DNA from: Flavobacterium sp. ALJ2
GTDB lineage: Bacteria; Bacteroidota; Bacteroidia; Flavobacteriales; Flavobacteriaceae
Direction: 5' to 3'
Assembly (NCBI RefSeq): GCF_015594725.1
Contig: NZ_JADNRC010000001.1
Location: 1 to 64,000, forward strand
DNA: 64,000 nt
The notes under the pieces were generated by a model that did no database searches, had not been told where the DNA came from, and worked only from the letters and a program-made list of their open reading frames with translations. Position numbers and translations under genes: made by a program. This document shows, piece after piece, positions 52,864-64,000 of this stretch; the stretch's first letter is position 1, and each line of letters starts with the position of its first letter.

Positions 52864-53166
52864 ATGAAGGTAAGTATTAATGCAGTTAACTTTGCTGTTG
52901 ACAGAAAATTGGTAGATTTCGTTCAAGAGAGAATGGATAAGTTGGAAAAGTATTATGACAGGGTGGTATCGGTAGATGTTTTTTTGAAAGTAGAAAAAAC
53001 TAGTGACAAGGAGAATAAAATTGCCGAGATAAAAATTAACGTCCCGGGTGATGATTTCTTGGTAAAAAAGCAGTGCAAAACCTTTGAAGAGGCTGTTGAG
53101 CTTTCGGCAGAATCCATAGAGAGATTGTTAGTTAAGAGGAAAGAAAAGATAAGAACGCATATTTAA
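52864..53166 (+). CDS. hpf: Ribosome hibernation-promoting factor (short HPF/RaiA)
   Basis: This 100 aa protein starts at ATG 52864 (MKVSINAVNFAVDRKLVDFV). It has the beta-alpha-beta-beta-beta-alpha fold pattern of HPF (VDVFLKVEKTSDKENKIAEI; CKTFEEAVELSAESIERLL) and no long C-terminal dimerisation domain. It binds the decoding centre of idle ribosomes. Starts further upstream would overlap the recombinase gene. Confidence 0.93.
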   Translation: MKVSINAVNFAVDRKLVDFVQERMDKLEKYYDRVVSVDVFLKVEKTSDKENKIAEIKINVPGDDFLVKKQCKTFEEAVELSAESIERLLVKRKEKIRTHI

Positions 53167-53189
53167 TGTAATTTTTTTTAAAAAATGTT

Positions 53190-53218
53190 TTGATTCAAAG
53201 ATAAAATAGCTACATTTG
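53190..53218 (+). promoter_or_regulatory. Promoter of the tRNA-tuf cluster
   Basis: TTG (53190-53192), 18-bp spacer, TACATTTG (53211-53218): a full consensus match. A small hairpin GTCCG ... CGGAC with a T7 run (about 53221-53248) follows at once and may be the hpf terminator overlapping the promoter. Confidence 0.75.
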
Positions 53219-53256
53219 CAGTCCGTTAGAAATAGCGGACTTTTTTTATTGAAATT

Positions 53257-53330
53257 GCCAGCGTAGCTCAGTTGGCTAGAGCAGCTGATTTGTAATCAGC
53301 AGGTCGTGGGTTCGAGTCCCTCCGCCGGCT
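53257..53330 (+). tRNA. tRNA-Thr (TGT)
   Basis: Cloverleaf with anticodon stem CTGAT/ATCAG and loop TTTGTAA, anticodon TGT. Acceptor GCCAGCG against CGCCGGC has an A-C mismatch at the fourth pair. CCA is not encoded. Confidence 0.93.
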
Positions 53331-53384
53331 CAAGATAGTTCAAATGCGATTTGAAATTGTTCATGTAATTATTGATAAAAAAAG

Positions 53385-53465
53385 GGGGAGATACTCAAGC
53401 GGCCAACGAGGGCAGACTGTAAATCTGCTGTGTGAACTTCGCAGGTTCGAATCCTGCTCTCCCCA
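53385..53465 (+). tRNA. tRNA-Tyr (GTA)
   Basis: A class II tRNA with long variable arm, acceptor GGGGAGA/TCTCCCC, anticodon GTA in AGACTGTAAATCT. CCA is not encoded in full. Confidence 0.95.
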
Positions 53466-53528
53466 CAAAAAAGAAGAAGTTAAGATTATGTTTTTTGGAT
53501 TTTTAAAATCTGAAATTTAGAATTCTCT

Positions 53529-53600
53529 GCCGATGTAGCTCAGGGGTAGAGTGCTTCCTTGGTAAGGAAGAGGTCTCGGGTTCAATTCCCGACATTGGCT
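53529..53600 (+). tRNA. tRNA-Thr (GGT)
   Basis: Acceptor GCCGATG/CATTGGC, anticodon stem CTTCC/GGAAG with loop TTGGTAA, anticodon GGT. It lies 55 bp before tuf, as in many bacteria. Confidence 0.95.
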
Positions 53601-53655
53601 CAAGTAAGTAGAAAATTGAAAATTAATATATAACTAAGATTAAAAATTAAGTAAA

Positions 53656-54843
53656 ATGGCAAAGGAGAATTTTAATCGTTCCAAACCGCACTTAAACATA
53701 GGTACAATTGGACACGTGGATCACGGAAAAACTACATTAACTGCAGCAATTACTAAAGTATTGTCTGATGCAGGTTACTGTCAAGCTAGATCGTTTGATC
53801 AAATCGATAACGCTCCAGAGGAGAAAGAAAGAGGTATTACAATTAATACTTCACACGTAGAGTATGAAACAGCTAATCGTCATTACGCTCACGTTGACTG
53901 TCCAGGTCACGCGGATTACGTAAAGAACATGGTTACTGGAGCAGCTCAAATGGATGGAGCTATCTTAGTAGTTGCTGCTACAGATGGTCCAATGCCACAA
54001 ACACGTGAGCATATCCTTTTAGGACGTCAGGTTGGTATTCCAAGAATCGTTGTTTTTATGAACAAAGTGGATATGGTTGATGATGCTGAGTTGTTAGAGC
54101 TTGTTGAAATGGAAATTAGAGATTTATTATCTTTCTACGAATATGATGGAGATAATGGTCCTGTTATTCAAGGTTCAGCTTTAGGAGGATTGAATAATGA
54201 TCCTGTTTGGGTTCCTAAAATTCTTGAATTAATGGAAGCTGTTGATGCTTGGATTGAAGAGCCAGTACGTGACGTTGCTAAACCATTCTTGATGCCAGTT
54301 GAAGATGTATTTACAATTACAGGACGTGGAACTGTTGCTACAGGTCGTATCGAAACTGGTATTGCTAATACAGGAGATGCTGTTGAAATCATTGGTATGG
54401 GAGCTGATAAATTAACTTCTACTATTACAGGAGTTGAGATGTTCCGTAAAATCCTTGATAGAGGAGAAGCTGGAGATAACGTAGGTTTATTGTTAAGAGG
54501 TGTTGATAAAGAATCTATCAAAAGAGGAATGGTTATCATTAAGCCAGGATCAGTAAAACCACACGCTACTTTTAAAGCAGAGGTTTATATCTTGAAAAAA
54601 GAAGAAGGTGGACGTCATACTCCATTCCATAATAACTACCGTCCACAGTTCTACGTACGTACAACTGACGTAACAGGAGTTATTACTTTACCAGAAGGAG
54701 TAGAGATGGTAATGCCAGGAGATAACTTGACTATTAATGTTTCTTTATTAAGCCCAATCGCAATGAGCGTAGGTTTACGTTTCGCTATCCGTGAAGGTGG
54801 TAGAACAGTTGGAGCAGGTCAGGTAACTGAAATCGTAGGATAA
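53656..54843 (+). CDS. tuf: Elongation factor Tu
   Basis: This 395 aa GTPase delivers aminoacyl-tRNA to the ribosome. Motifs: [11 protein letters not shown] (G1), [12 protein letters not shown] (G2), [12 protein letters not shown] (G3), NKVDMVDD (G4). Domains 2 and 3 follow, ending [10 protein letters not shown]. Codon use is strongly biased, as expected for a very highly expressed gene. It is transcribed with the upstream tRNAs. Confidence 0.99.
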   Translation: MAKENFNRSKPHLNIGTIGHVDHGKTTLTAAITKVLSDAGYCQARSFDQIDNAPEEKERGITINTSHVEYETANRHYAHVDCPGHADYVKNMVTGAAQMDGAILVVAATDGPMPQTREHILLGRQVGIPRIVVFMNKVDMVDDAELLELVEMEIRDLLSFYEYDGDNGPVIQGSALGGLNNDPVWVPKILELMEAVDAWIEEPVRDVAKPFLMPVEDVFTITGRGTVATGRIETGIANTGDAVEIIGMGADKLTSTITGVEMFRKILDRGEAGDNVGLLLRGVDKESIKRGMVIIKPGSVKPHATFKAEVYILKKEEGGRHTPFHNNYRPQFYVRTTDVTGVITLPEGVEMVMPGDNLTINVSLLSPIAMSVGLRFAIREGGRTVGAGQVTEIVG

Positions 54844-54863
54844 TCCTATAAAATAAAACTATA

Positions 54864-54901
54864 AAAGCCAGTTGACTTTCTTAACTGAGGTCACTGGCTT
54901 T
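54864..54901 (+). terminator. Hairpin after tuf
   Basis: AAAGCCAGT ... ACTGGCTTT followed by a weak T tail. It could attenuate transcription into tRNA-Trp and secE. Confidence 0.6.
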
Positions 54902-54905
54902 AATT

Positions 54906-54976
54906 ACGGGCGTAGTTCAAGGGTAGAATAGCGGTCTCCAAAACCGTTGATGGGGGTTCGAATCCCTCCGCCCGTG
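54906..54976 (+). tRNA. tRNA-Trp (CCA)
   Basis: Acceptor ACGGGCG/CGCCCGT, anticodon CCA within GGTCTCCAAAACC, discriminator G. It lies 18 bp before secE, the common bacterial arrangement. Confidence 0.95.
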
Positions 54977-54994
54977 CAATAATAAATATATCTC

Positions 54995-55192
54995 ATGACA
55001 AAAGTTGTTAATTACATATCAGAAGCATTCGAGGAATTGAAGTCAAATGTAACTTGGCCAGCATGGGCAGAAGTGCAACGATTGACAATTGTAGTAGCTG
55101 TATTTTCAGTATTATTCGCTTTGGCAACTTGGGGAGTAGATGAATTTTTTGCAAAAGCATTGGCTGGATTTTTTAATTGGATAAAAGCGTAA
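54995..55192 (+). CDS. secE: Preprotein translocase subunit SecE
   Basis: This 65 aa short SecE has the cytoplasmic amphipathic segment (EAFEELKSNVTWPAWAEVQR) and one membrane helix (LTIVVAVFSVLFALATWGVD). It clamps SecY in the inner membrane. It lies 10 bp before nusG, the standard order. Confidence 0.96.
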   Translation: MTKVVNYISEAFEELKSNVTWPAWAEVQRLTIVVAVFSVLFALATWGVDEFFAKALAGFFNWIKA

Positions 55193-55202
55193 TTTTTTTG
55201 TA

Positions 55203-55754
55203 ATGGCAGATAATAATGTGAAAAAGTGGTATGTAGTTCGAGCAGTAAGTGGACAAGAGAATAAAGTAAAAGCTTACATCGAAACTGAAATTGCCAGATT
55301 AGGTATGGGTGATTATGTTTCCCAAGTTTTAGTTCCTACAGAAAAAGTGGTAACGGTGAAAGAGGGTAAAAAAATAGCTAAGGATAAAGTATATTTCCCT
55401 GGGTATGTTATGATCGAAGCCAATTTAGTTGGTGAAATACCTCATATTATTAAATCGATAACTAGTGTAATTGGTTTTTTAGGCGAAATTAAAGGTGGTG
55501 AGCCTGTTCCGCTTAGATTATCTGAGGTAAATAGAATGTTAGGTAAGGTTGATGAACTGGCTGTAAATACAGATACACGTTCTATTCCTTTTAACTTAGG
55601 AGAAACTATTAAGGTAATTGATGGACCTTTCAACGGATTCAATGGAACGGTTGAAAAAATCAATGACGAAAAGCGTAAACTAGAAGTAATGGTTAAGATT
55701 TTTGGAAGAAAAACACCATTAGAGTTAAGTTTTATGCAAGTAGAAAAAGTATAA
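55203..55754 (+). CDS. nusG: Transcription termination/antitermination factor NusG
   Basis: This 183 aa protein has an N-terminal NGN domain (KKWYVVRAVSGQENKVKAYI ... YFPGYVMIEANL) that binds RNA polymerase, and a C-terminal KOW domain (VIDGPFNGFNGTVEKINDEK). It couples transcription with Rho or ribosomes. Confidence 0.98.
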   Translation: MADNNVKKWYVVRAVSGQENKVKAYIETEIARLGMGDYVSQVLVPTEKVVTVKEGKKIAKDKVYFPGYVMIEANLVGEIPHIIKSITSVIGFLGEIKGGEPVPLRLSEVNRMLGKVDELAVNTDTRSIPFNLGETIKVIDGPFNGFNGTVEKINDEKRKLEVMVKIFGRKTPLELSFMQVEKV

Positions 55755-55821
55755 TTTTTGTTACATCTATAATAACCACTACAATTGCTTCCAATAATTG
55801 CAGTGTTAAATTTTTTAAAAA

Positions 55822-56259
55822 ATGGCTAAAGAAATTAGTAAGGTAGTTAAACTACAAGTTAAGGGAGGTGCTGCGAATCCGTCGCCACCGGTTGGACCTG
55901 CTTTAGGAGCTGCTGGGGTTAATATCATGGAGTTCTGTAAGCAATTTAATGCTAGAACACAAGATAAACCTGGCAAAATATGCCCAGTACAAATTACTGT
56001 GTATAAAGACAAATCATTTGATTTTGTTGTAAAAACTCCTCCAGCAGCAGTTCAGTTAATGGAAGCTGCAAAGCTAAAATCTGGTTCAGGAGAGCCTAAT
56101 CGTAAAAAAGTAGCTAGTGTTACTTGGGAACAAATTAGAGCTATTGCTGAAGACAAGATGCCAGACTTAAATGCATTCACTATGGAGTCTGCAATGAGTA
56201 TGGTCGCTGGAACAGCTAGATCTATGGGTATAACTGTATCAGGAGATTCTCCTTTTTAA
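55822..56259 (+). CDS. rplK: Ribosomal protein uL11
   Basis: This 145 aa protein has the standard uL11 pattern: [20 protein letters not shown], then the C-terminal rRNA-binding domain ([24 protein letters not shown]). It forms part of the GTPase-associated centre and the L7/L12 stalk base. First gene of rplKA. Confidence 0.98.
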   Translation: MAKEISKVVKLQVKGGAANPSPPVGPALGAAGVNIMEFCKQFNARTQDKPGKICPVQITVYKDKSFDFVVKTPPAAVQLMEAAKLKSGSGEPNRKKVASVTWEQIRAIAEDKMPDLNAFTMESAMSMVAGTARSMGITVSGDSPF

Positions 56260-56272
56260 TTAAGAGAAAGAC

Positions 56273-56962
56273 ATGGCAAAATTGACAAAAAAGCAAAAAG
56301 AGGCTGCTTCAAAAATTGAAAAGAACAAACTATACTCTTTGAAAGATGCAGCTGCATTAATCAAAGTTATAGCTTCTGCAAAATTTGATGAGTCTGTTGA
56401 TATCGCAGTGCGTTTGGGTGTAGATCCAAGAAAAGCGAATCAAATGGTTAGAGGTGTAGTAACATTACCACACGGAACAGGAAAAGATGTAAAAGTATTA
56501 GCATTAGTTACTCCAGACAAAGAAGCGGAAGCTTTAGCAGCAGGAGCAGACTATGTAGGTCTTGATGATTATTTACAAAAAATAAAAGACGGTTGGACGG
56601 ATGTAGATGTTATCATCACTATGCCAGCTGTAATGGGTAAATTAGGTCCATTAGGTCGTATTTTAGGACCTAGAGGTTTAATGCCAAACCCTAAAACAGG
56701 TACTGTAACTATGGATGTTGCAAAAGCTGTTCAAGAGGTTAAAGCTGGTAAAATTGACTTTAAAGTTGATAAAACTGGTATTGTGCACGCAGGAATTGGA
56801 AAAGTTTCTTTTGGAGCTGAACAAATTTATGATAACGCACACGAAATTATTCAAACATTAATCAAACTTAAACCAACTGCTGCTAAAGGTACCTATATTA
56901 AAGGTATTCACCTTACAAGCACTATGAGTCCTGCAATTGCATTGGACCCAAAAGCAGTATAA
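56273..56962 (+). CDS. rplA: Ribosomal protein uL1
   Basis: This 229 aa protein has the L1 motifs [34 protein letters not shown] and the C-terminal [18 protein letters not shown] segment. It builds the L1 stalk and in many bacteria represses its own rplKA mRNA. It lies 13 bp after rplK. Confidence 0.98.
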   Translation: MAKLTKKQKEAASKIEKNKLYSLKDAAALIKVIASAKFDESVDIAVRLGVDPRKANQMVRGVVTLPHGTGKDVKVLALVTPDKEAEALAAGADYVGLDDYLQKIKDGWTDVDVIITMPAVMGKLGPLGRILGPRGLMPNPKTGTVTMDVAKAVQEVKAGKIDFKVDKTGIVHAGIGKVSFGAEQIYDNAHEIIQTLIKLKPTAAKGTYIKGIHLTSTMSPAIALDPKAV

Positions 56963-56984
56963 TTGGTAGTTAATAATTTTTAGT

Positions 56985-57488
56985 ATGACTAGAGAAGAAA
57001 AATCAATCGCGATTGAAGATTTAACTGCACAGTTAGCTGGTACAAATATTATTTATGTATCTGATATTTCTGGATTAAACGCAGAAACAACTTCAAACTT
57101 GAGAAGAGCTTGCTTTAAAGCAGGTGTTAAATTAGAGGTTGTTAAAAATACTTTGCTTGCAAAAGCAATGGAAGCTTCTGCTAATGACTATGGAGATTTA
57201 CCATCAGTATTGACAGGTAATAGTGCTATATTTATTTCAGATATTGCAAATGCACCTGGAAAAATTATCAAAGATTTCCGTAAGAAATCTGATAAACCAG
57301 TTTTAAAAGGGGCATATATTAATTCAGAAGTTTACATTGGAGATGATCAATTAGAGGCATTAGCAACTATCAAATCTAAAGAAGAGCTTCTTGGAGAACT
57401 TATTGGATTACTTCAATCTCCGGCTCAAAGAGTTATCTCTGCTTTACAAAACAAATTCGCAAACAGCGAAGAAGAAACAGAAGCATAA
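56985..57488 (+). CDS. rplJ: Ribosomal protein uL10
   Basis: This 167 aa protein is the base of the L7/L12 stalk. N-terminal pattern TREEKSIAIEDLTAQLAGTN, then LRRACFKAGVKLEVVKNTLL. The C-terminal helix (LQSPAQRVISALQNKFANSE) holds L7/L12 dimers. Confidence 0.98.
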   Translation: MTREEKSIAIEDLTAQLAGTNIIYVSDISGLNAETTSNLRRACFKAGVKLEVVKNTLLAKAMEASANDYGDLPSVLTGNSAIFISDIANAPGKIIKDFRKKSDKPVLKGAYINSEVYIGDDQLEALATIKSKEELLGELIGLLQSPAQRVISALQNKFANSEEETEA

Positions 57489-57578
57489 TAACAAATGCGG
57501 GGAATTTTATTTCCTTGCTGCTTAATTAGCGCACAATAAATAATTATATTTTACAAATCATTTTAAACGATAGAAAAA

Positions 57579-57950
57579 ATGGCAGATTTGAAACAATTCG
57601 CAGAACAATTAGTTAACCTAACAGTTAAAGAAGTTAACGAATTAGCAACAATATTAAAAGACGAGTACGGTATCGAGCCTGCTGCTGCAGCTGTTGTAGT
57701 TGCTGCTGGAGGTGATGGTGGTGCTGCTGAAGAAGCACAAACTGAATTTACAGTTGTATTAAAAGAAGCTGGTGCTTCTAAATTAGCTGTAGTTAAATTG
57801 GTAAAAGAACTTACAGGTTTAGGTCTTAAAGAAGCTAAAGATGTAGTTGATAGTGCTCCAAGTAACGTTAAAGAAGGTGTTTCTAAAGAAGAGGCTGAAG
57901 GTCTTAAAAAATCATTAGAAGAAGCTGGAGCTGTTGTTGAGCTTAAATAA
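57579..57950 (+). CDS. rplL: Ribosomal protein bL12 (L7/L12)
   Basis: This 123 aa protein has an N-terminal dimer domain, an Ala/Gly-rich hinge ([16 protein letters not shown]) and the C-terminal factor-binding domain ([30 protein letters not shown]). It recruits translation GTPases. A 90-bp spacer after rplJ probably allows extra copies to be made. Confidence 0.98.
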   Translation: MADLKQFAEQLVNLTVKEVNELATILKDEYGIEPAAAAVVVAAGGDGGAAEEAQTEFTVVLKEAGASKLAVVKLVKELTGLGLKEAKDVVDSAPSNVKEGVSKEEAEGLKKSLEEAGAVVELK

Positions 57951-57972
57951 TTCAACTCAGTTTTAAGAACTA

Positions 57973-58007
57973 GGTTTAGGTCTTGAGTTATCTCAATGGC
58001 CTAAACC
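57973..58007 (+). terminator. Attenuator between rplL and rpoB
   Basis: GGTTTAGG ... CCTAAACC hairpin followed by ATTTTTCG, 23 bp after rplL. A partial terminator here is common and lowers rpoB expression relative to ribosomal proteins. 58015-58209 is otherwise free of genes. Confidence 0.75.
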
Positions 58008-58209
58008 ATTTTTCGTATAATAAAATATATCAAGTTTTATTATCAAATAGTTTAAAATACGAAAAAGTTTTTGATCAATACGAAGAAAAAAACTAAACAG
58101 GATTTTGTCAGTTTATTTTTAAAGATGTATTGGTTATAATAAGAAAGTATAGATTAAACAATGTGTTTTTACACAAAAAATTACTTTTTTTTAATCAAAA
58201 TTTTGTCCA

Positions 58210-61200
58210 TTGATGATAACAAATCAGACTGAAAGATTGAATTTTGCCTCTACAAAAAATATTCCTGTATATCCAGATTTTCTAGATGTTCAGGTTAAGT
58301 CATTTAAAGATTTTTTTCAATTAGAAACTAAATCTGATGAAAGAGGCAACGAAGGGTTATACAATACCTTCATGGAAAATTTTCCAATCACAGATACAAG
58401 AAATAACTTTGTGTTGGAGTTCCTAGATTATTTTGTTGATCCACCACGTTATACAATTCAAGAATGTATAGAGAGAGGTCTTACTTATAGTGTGCCTTTA
58501 AAAGCTAGGTTAAAACTATATTGTACAGATCCAGAACACGAAGATTTTGAAACTATTGTACAAGATGTTTATCTAGGTACAATTCCTTATATGACTCCAA
58601 GCGGTACTTTTGTTATCAATGGTGCTGAGCGTGTAGTAGTTTCTCAACTACACCGTTCTCCTGGGGTTTTCTTTGGACAATCATTCCACGCAAATGGAAC
58701 AAAACTTTATTCTGCCAGAGTAATTCCTTTTAAAGGTTCTTGGATAGAATTTTCTACAGATATTAATAGCGTAATGTACGCGTATATTGATAGAAAGAAA
58801 AAATTACCAGTTACAACTTTATTCCGTGCAATTGGATTCGAAAGAGATAAGGATATCCTTGAAATTTTCGACCTTGCTGAAGAAATCAAAGTTTCTAAAA
58901 CAGGTATTAAAAAATATATTGGAAGAAGACTTGCTGCGCGTGTACTAAACACTTGGCACGAGGATTTCGTTGATGAAGATACCGGTGAGGTAGTTTCTAT
59001 CGAACGTAACGAAATCATCCTTGATAGAGATACTATTATCGATAAAGATAATGTTGAAGAAATCATCGATTCTAACGTTAAATCTATTTTGTTACATAAA
59101 GAGGATAATAATCAAGCAGATTATGCTATTATCCACAATACATTACAAAAAGATCCAACAAACTCTGAAAAAGAAGCTGTTGAGCACATCTACAGACAAT
59201 TGCGTAATGCAGAACCGCCTGATGAAGAAACTGCTCGTGGTATTATAGATAAATTGTTCTTCTCTGATCAACGTTATAACTTAGGTGAAGTTGGTCGTTA
59301 TAGAATGAACAAAAAACTTGGTTTAGATATCCCAATGGAAAAGCAAGTGCTTACCAAAGAAGATATCATTACCATTGTAAAATATTTGATCGAATTAATT
59401 AACTCTAAAGCAGAGATTGATGATATTGATCACTTATCAAACCGTCGTGTTAGAACAGTTGGAGAACAATTGTCACAACAATTCGGTGTTGGTTTAGCGC
59501 GTATGGCGAGAACTATTCGTGAGAGAATGAACGTTAGAGATAACGAGGTGTTTACGCCAATTGATTTGATTAATGCTAAAACATTATCATCAGTTATCAA
59601 CTCTTTCTTTGGTACTAACCAGTTGTCTCAATTTATGGATCAAACGAATCCACTTGCTGAGATTACGCACAAAAGAAGATTATCTGCACTTGGACCTGGT
59701 GGACTTTCTAGAGAAAGAGCTGGTTTCGAGGTACGTGACGTTCACTATACGCATTACGGACGTTTATGTCCAATTGAAACTCCTGAGGGACCAAACATTG
59801 GTTTGATTTCATCTCTTGGTGTTTATGCTAAAGTTAACGGAATGGGTTTCATCGAAACTCCTTACCGTAAAGTAACTAACGGTGTTGTAGATCTTGATAC
59901 TACTCCAGTATATTTAAGTGCTGAAGAAGAAGAAGGAATGTTGATTGCGCAAGCAAACATCGAAATGGATTCAACAGGAAAAATTATCGCTGAAAACGTA
60001 ATTGCACGTCAAGAAGGTGATTTCCCTGTAATCGAGCCTACACAGGTAGATTACACTGACGTTGCTCCAAATCAAATTGCTTCTATTTCTGCATCTTTGA
60101 TTCCTTTCTTAGAGCATGATGATGCGAATAGAGCATTGATGGGATCAAACATGATGCGTCAGGCAGTACCTTTGATTCGCCCTGAAGCTCCTATTGTAGG
60201 AACAGGTTTAGAGCGTCAAGTTGCGTCTGATTCTAGAGTATTGATTAATGCTGAAGGTGATGGAACAGTAGAATATGTTGATGCAAATATCATCACTATC
60301 AAATACGATCGTTCTGAAGAAGAAAGAATGGTTAGTTTTGAGTCTGATGAAAAAACATATAATCTAATTAAATTTAGAAAAACCAATCAAGGAACAAGTA
60401 TCAACTTGAAACCAATCGTTAAGAAGGGTGATAGAGTTGCACTTGGTCAAGTATTGTCAGAAGGATATGCTACTCAAAATGGAGAATTAGCTTTAGGTCG
60501 TAACCTAAAAGTTGCATTTATGCCATGGAAAGGATATAACTTTGAGGATGCGATTGTAATTTCTGAAAAAGTAGTTCGTGATGATATTTTTACGTCAATT
60601 CACGTAGATGATTATTCATTAGAAGTTAGAGATACAAAATTAGGTAACGAAGAGTTAACTAATGATATTCCTAACGTTTCTGAAGAAGCTACTAAAGATT
60701 TAGATGAAAACGGTATGATTAGAATTGGAGCAGAGGTTAAACCTGGCGACATTCTTATCGGGAAAATTACTCCAAAAGGAGAATCAGATCCTACTCCAGA
60801 AGAAAAATTGCTTCGTGCAATCTTCGGGGACAAAGCAGGTGATGTAAAAGATGCTTCATTAAAAGCTTCTCCTTCTTTACATGGTGTAGTTCTTGACAAA
60901 AAATTATTTGCAAGAGCCGTAAAAGATAAACGTAAACGTACACAAGACAAAGATGCTTTAGGCGCTTTGGAAATGGAATTTGAAACTAAATTTGTTGAAT
61001 TAAAAGACAAATTGGTTGAAAAATTATTCTTGATCGTTAACGGAAAAACATCTCAAGGTGTAATGAATGATTTGGGTGAAGAAGTTTTACCAAAAGGTAA
61101 AAAATATACTCAAAAAATGCTTTATGCTGTAGAAGATTTTGCTCACTTAAGTAAAGGTCAGTGGGTTGCGGATGATGCTACTAATAAAATGGTTAATGAT

Positions 61201-62025
61201 TTAATTCATAACTATAAAATTAAGCTGAATGACTTACAAGGATCTTTAAGAAGAGAGAAATTTACTATTACTGTTGGAGATGAATTACCAGCTGGAATCT
61301 TGAAATTAGCAAAAATTTATATTGCTAAGAAACGTAAGTTGAAAGTAGGGGATAAAATGGCAGGACGTCACGGTAACAAAGGTATTGTTGCACGTATTGT
61401 TCGTCATGAAGATATGCCTTTCCTTGAAGACGGAACACCAGTAGATATTGTATTGAATCCACTTGGAGTACCATCTCGTATGAACATTGGTCAGATTTAT
61501 GAAACGGTTTTAGGTTGGGCAGGACAAAATTTAGGTAGAAAATTCGCTACTCCAATTTTTGATGGTGCTACTTTAGATCAAATCAATGAATTGACTGACG
61601 AAGCGGGAATACCAAGATTCGGTCATACTTATTTGTATGATGGAGGAACTGGAGAACGCTTCCACCAAAGAGCAACTGTAGGTGTAATCTACATGTTGAA
61701 ATTAGGACACATGGTAGATGATAAGATGCACGCACGTTCTATCGGACCATACTCGTTGATTACACAACAACCACTTGGAGGTAAAGCTCAATTTGGAGGT
61801 CAGCGTTTTGGAGAGATGGAGGTTTGGGCACTTGAGGCTTATGGAGCGTCAAGTACACTACGTGAAATCTTGACTGTTAAGTCTGATGATGTTATCGGTA
61901 GAGCTAAAACTTACGAAGCAATCGTTAAGGGAGAGTCTATGCCAGAACCAGGTTTACCAGAATCATTCAATGTATTGATGCACGAATTGAAAGGTCTTGG
62001 ACTTGATATTCGTCTAGAAGAATAA
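58210..62025 (+). CDS. rpoB: RNA polymerase beta subunit
   Basis: This 1271 aa protein is the complete beta subunit. Recognised parts: N-terminal lobe ([20 protein letters not shown]), the rifampicin region ([33 protein letters not shown]), and the C-terminal switch/hybrid region ([24 protein letters not shown]). At the rifampicin site the residues are the usual sensitive ones ([10 protein letters not shown] and [12 protein letters not shown]) as far as can be read. ATG at 58210 or 58213 are both possible. Confidence 0.99.
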   Translation: MMITNQTERLNFASTKNIPVYPDFLDVQVKSFKDFFQLETKSDERGNEGLYNTFMENFPITDTRNNFVLEFLDYFVDPPRYTIQECIERGLTYSVPLKARLKLYCTDPEHEDFETIVQDVYLGTIPYMTPSGTFVINGAERVVVSQLHRSPGVFFGQSFHANGTKLYSARVIPFKGSWIEFSTDINSVMYAYIDRKKKLPVTTLFRAIGFERDKDILEIFDLAEEIKVSKTGIKKYIGRRLAARVLNTWHEDFVDEDTGEVVSIERNEIILDRDTIIDKDNVEEIIDSNVKSILLHKEDNNQADYAIIHNTLQKDPTNSEKEAVEHIYRQLRNAEPPDEETARGIIDKLFFSDQRYNLGEVGRYRMNKKLGLDIPMEKQVLTKEDIITIVKYLIELINSKAEIDDIDHLSNRRVRTVGEQLSQQFGVGLARMARTIRERMNVRDNEVFTPIDLINAKTLSSVINSFFGTNQLSQFMDQTNPLAEITHKRRLSALGPGGLSRERAGFEVRDVHYTHYGRLCPIETPEGPNIGLISSLGVYAKVNGMGFIETPYRKVTNGVVDLDTTPVYLSAEEEEGMLIAQANIEMDSTGKIIAENVIARQEGDFPVIEPTQVDYTDVAPNQIASISASLIPFLEHDDANRALMGSNMMRQAVPLIRPEAPIVGTGLERQVASDSRVLINAEGDGTVEYVDANIITIKYDRSEEERMVSFESDEKTYNLIKFRKTNQGTSINLKPIVKKGDRVALGQVLSEGYATQNGELALGRNLKVAFMPWKGYNFEDAIVISEKVVRDDIFTSIHVDDYSLEVRDTKLGNEELTNDIPNVSEEATKDLDENGMIRIGAEVKPGDILIGKITPKGESDPTPEEKLLRAIFGDKAGDVKDASLKASPSLHGVVLDKKLFARAVKDKRKRTQDKDALGALEMEFETKFVELKDKLVEKLFLIVNGKTSQGVMNDLGEEVLPKGKKYTQKMLYAVEDFAHLSKGQWVADDATNKMVNDLIHNYKIKLNDLQGSLRREKFTITVGDELPAGILKLAKIYIAKKRKLKVGDKMAGRHGNKGIVARIVRHEDMPFLEDGTPVDIVLNPLGVPSRMNIGQIYETVLGWAGQNLGRKFATPIFDGATLDQINELTDEAGIPRFGHTYLYDGGTGERFHQRATVGVIYMLKLGHMVDDKMHARSIGPYSLITQQPLGGKAQFGGQRFGEMEVWALEAYGASSTLREILTVKSDDVIGRAKTYEAIVKGESMPEPGLPESFNVLMHELKGLGLDIRLEE

Positions 62026-62042
62026 ATATAAGTTTTCAGTCG

Positions 62043-62082
62043 CAGTCTCAGTATTTCAGTTCAACACTGAAAACTGAGACTG
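62043..62082. repeat. Inverted repeat between rpoB and rpoC
   Basis: CAGTCTCAGT ... ACTGAGACTG with inner TTCAGT/ACTGAA, without a T tail. The gap 62026-62344 (319 bp) also contains several AAAGTC/GACTTT motifs near 62230-62300 and no gene. Confidence 0.55.
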
Positions 62083-62293
62083 AAACTGTTTAGTAAAGTT
62101 TAAGTTTTTAAGATTTATACCCGTAACCCGTTCCGATTTTTTATAGTAATGCAAGGCATTTTATAACTAGCACTTCAAAAATTGAGTTTGAAGTTTAGAG
62201 AAGTAACCCGAGGTAGTTTTTAAGTCGAAAGTTTGAAAGTCCAAAGACTAAAGTCATTCGTGACTTTAAAAACTTTAATGCATTTGACTTTAG

Positions 62294-64000
<1,707 letters not shown>

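Noticed and set aside
54168..54539. Long minus-strand frame inside tuf
   Set aside because: It is an antisense shadow caused by the biased codon use of tuf; similar shadows lie in rplL and rpoB.

Overview
The window is from a member of the Bacteroidota, most likely Flavobacterium or a close relative. It has low G+C, almost no Shine-Dalgarno sequences, promoter boxes of the TTG / TAnnTTTG type, SusC/SusD pairs, a Porin_10-like protein, and the cluster rpsU - Xer recombinase - hpf - tRNAs - tuf - secE - nusG - rplKAJL - rpoBC.

Region 1 (1-22.6 kb) is an AT-rich accessory island, almost entirely on the minus strand. It holds remains of polymorphic toxins and their immunity genes, cut into cassettes by about eleven copies of one palindromic repeat (REP) and by the REP-associated Y1 transposase (RAYT). 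There are two near full-length RAYTs, two miniature derivatives of about 300 bp, and one remnant. Four toxins (heads at 2210, 3710, 7449 and 9109) share the same secretory head of about 94 residues and the same leader of about 106 bp, but have different C-terminal domains: a YwqJ-type deaminase, a second deaminase type, a CdiA_C-like nuclease, and an unknown domain. Other toxins survive only as headless tails next to intact immunity genes: two related deaminases, an ADP-ribosyltransferase and several unknowns. Most toxins are broken by one small indel or by truncation, while the immunity frames are open.

The most unusual part is 12.8-15.1 kb, repeated at 20.0-22.6 kb. A YwqJ-type deaminase tail sits directly upstream of a 433-435 aa protein that joins an unknown N-terminal domain to an endonuclease V-like domain. 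Both endonuclease V-like domains have lost the first metal-binding Asp (to Ser in one, Cys in the other). A stand-alone endonuclease V with all three acidic residues follows the first copy. Endonuclease V recognises inosine, the product of adenine deamination, so the pairing suggests a toxin/immunity system that uses an inosine-recognition fold. This is a hypothesis.

Region 2 (22.7-41.7 kb) holds a secreted S9 peptidase and three SusC/SusD outer-membrane uptake pairs. The first two pairs are preceded by duplicated leaders of about 360 bp. Region 3 (41.7-51.3 kb) holds ordinary chromosomal genes: porin, cystathionine beta-synthase-like enzyme, DnaQ-like exonuclease, DUF2851, PspC, amino-acid permease, HhH protein and acyl-CoA dehydrogenase. 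Region 4 (51.5-64.0 kb) is the translation/transcription core cluster and ends inside rpoC. Here rpsU stands out by carrying a real Shine-Dalgarno sequence.
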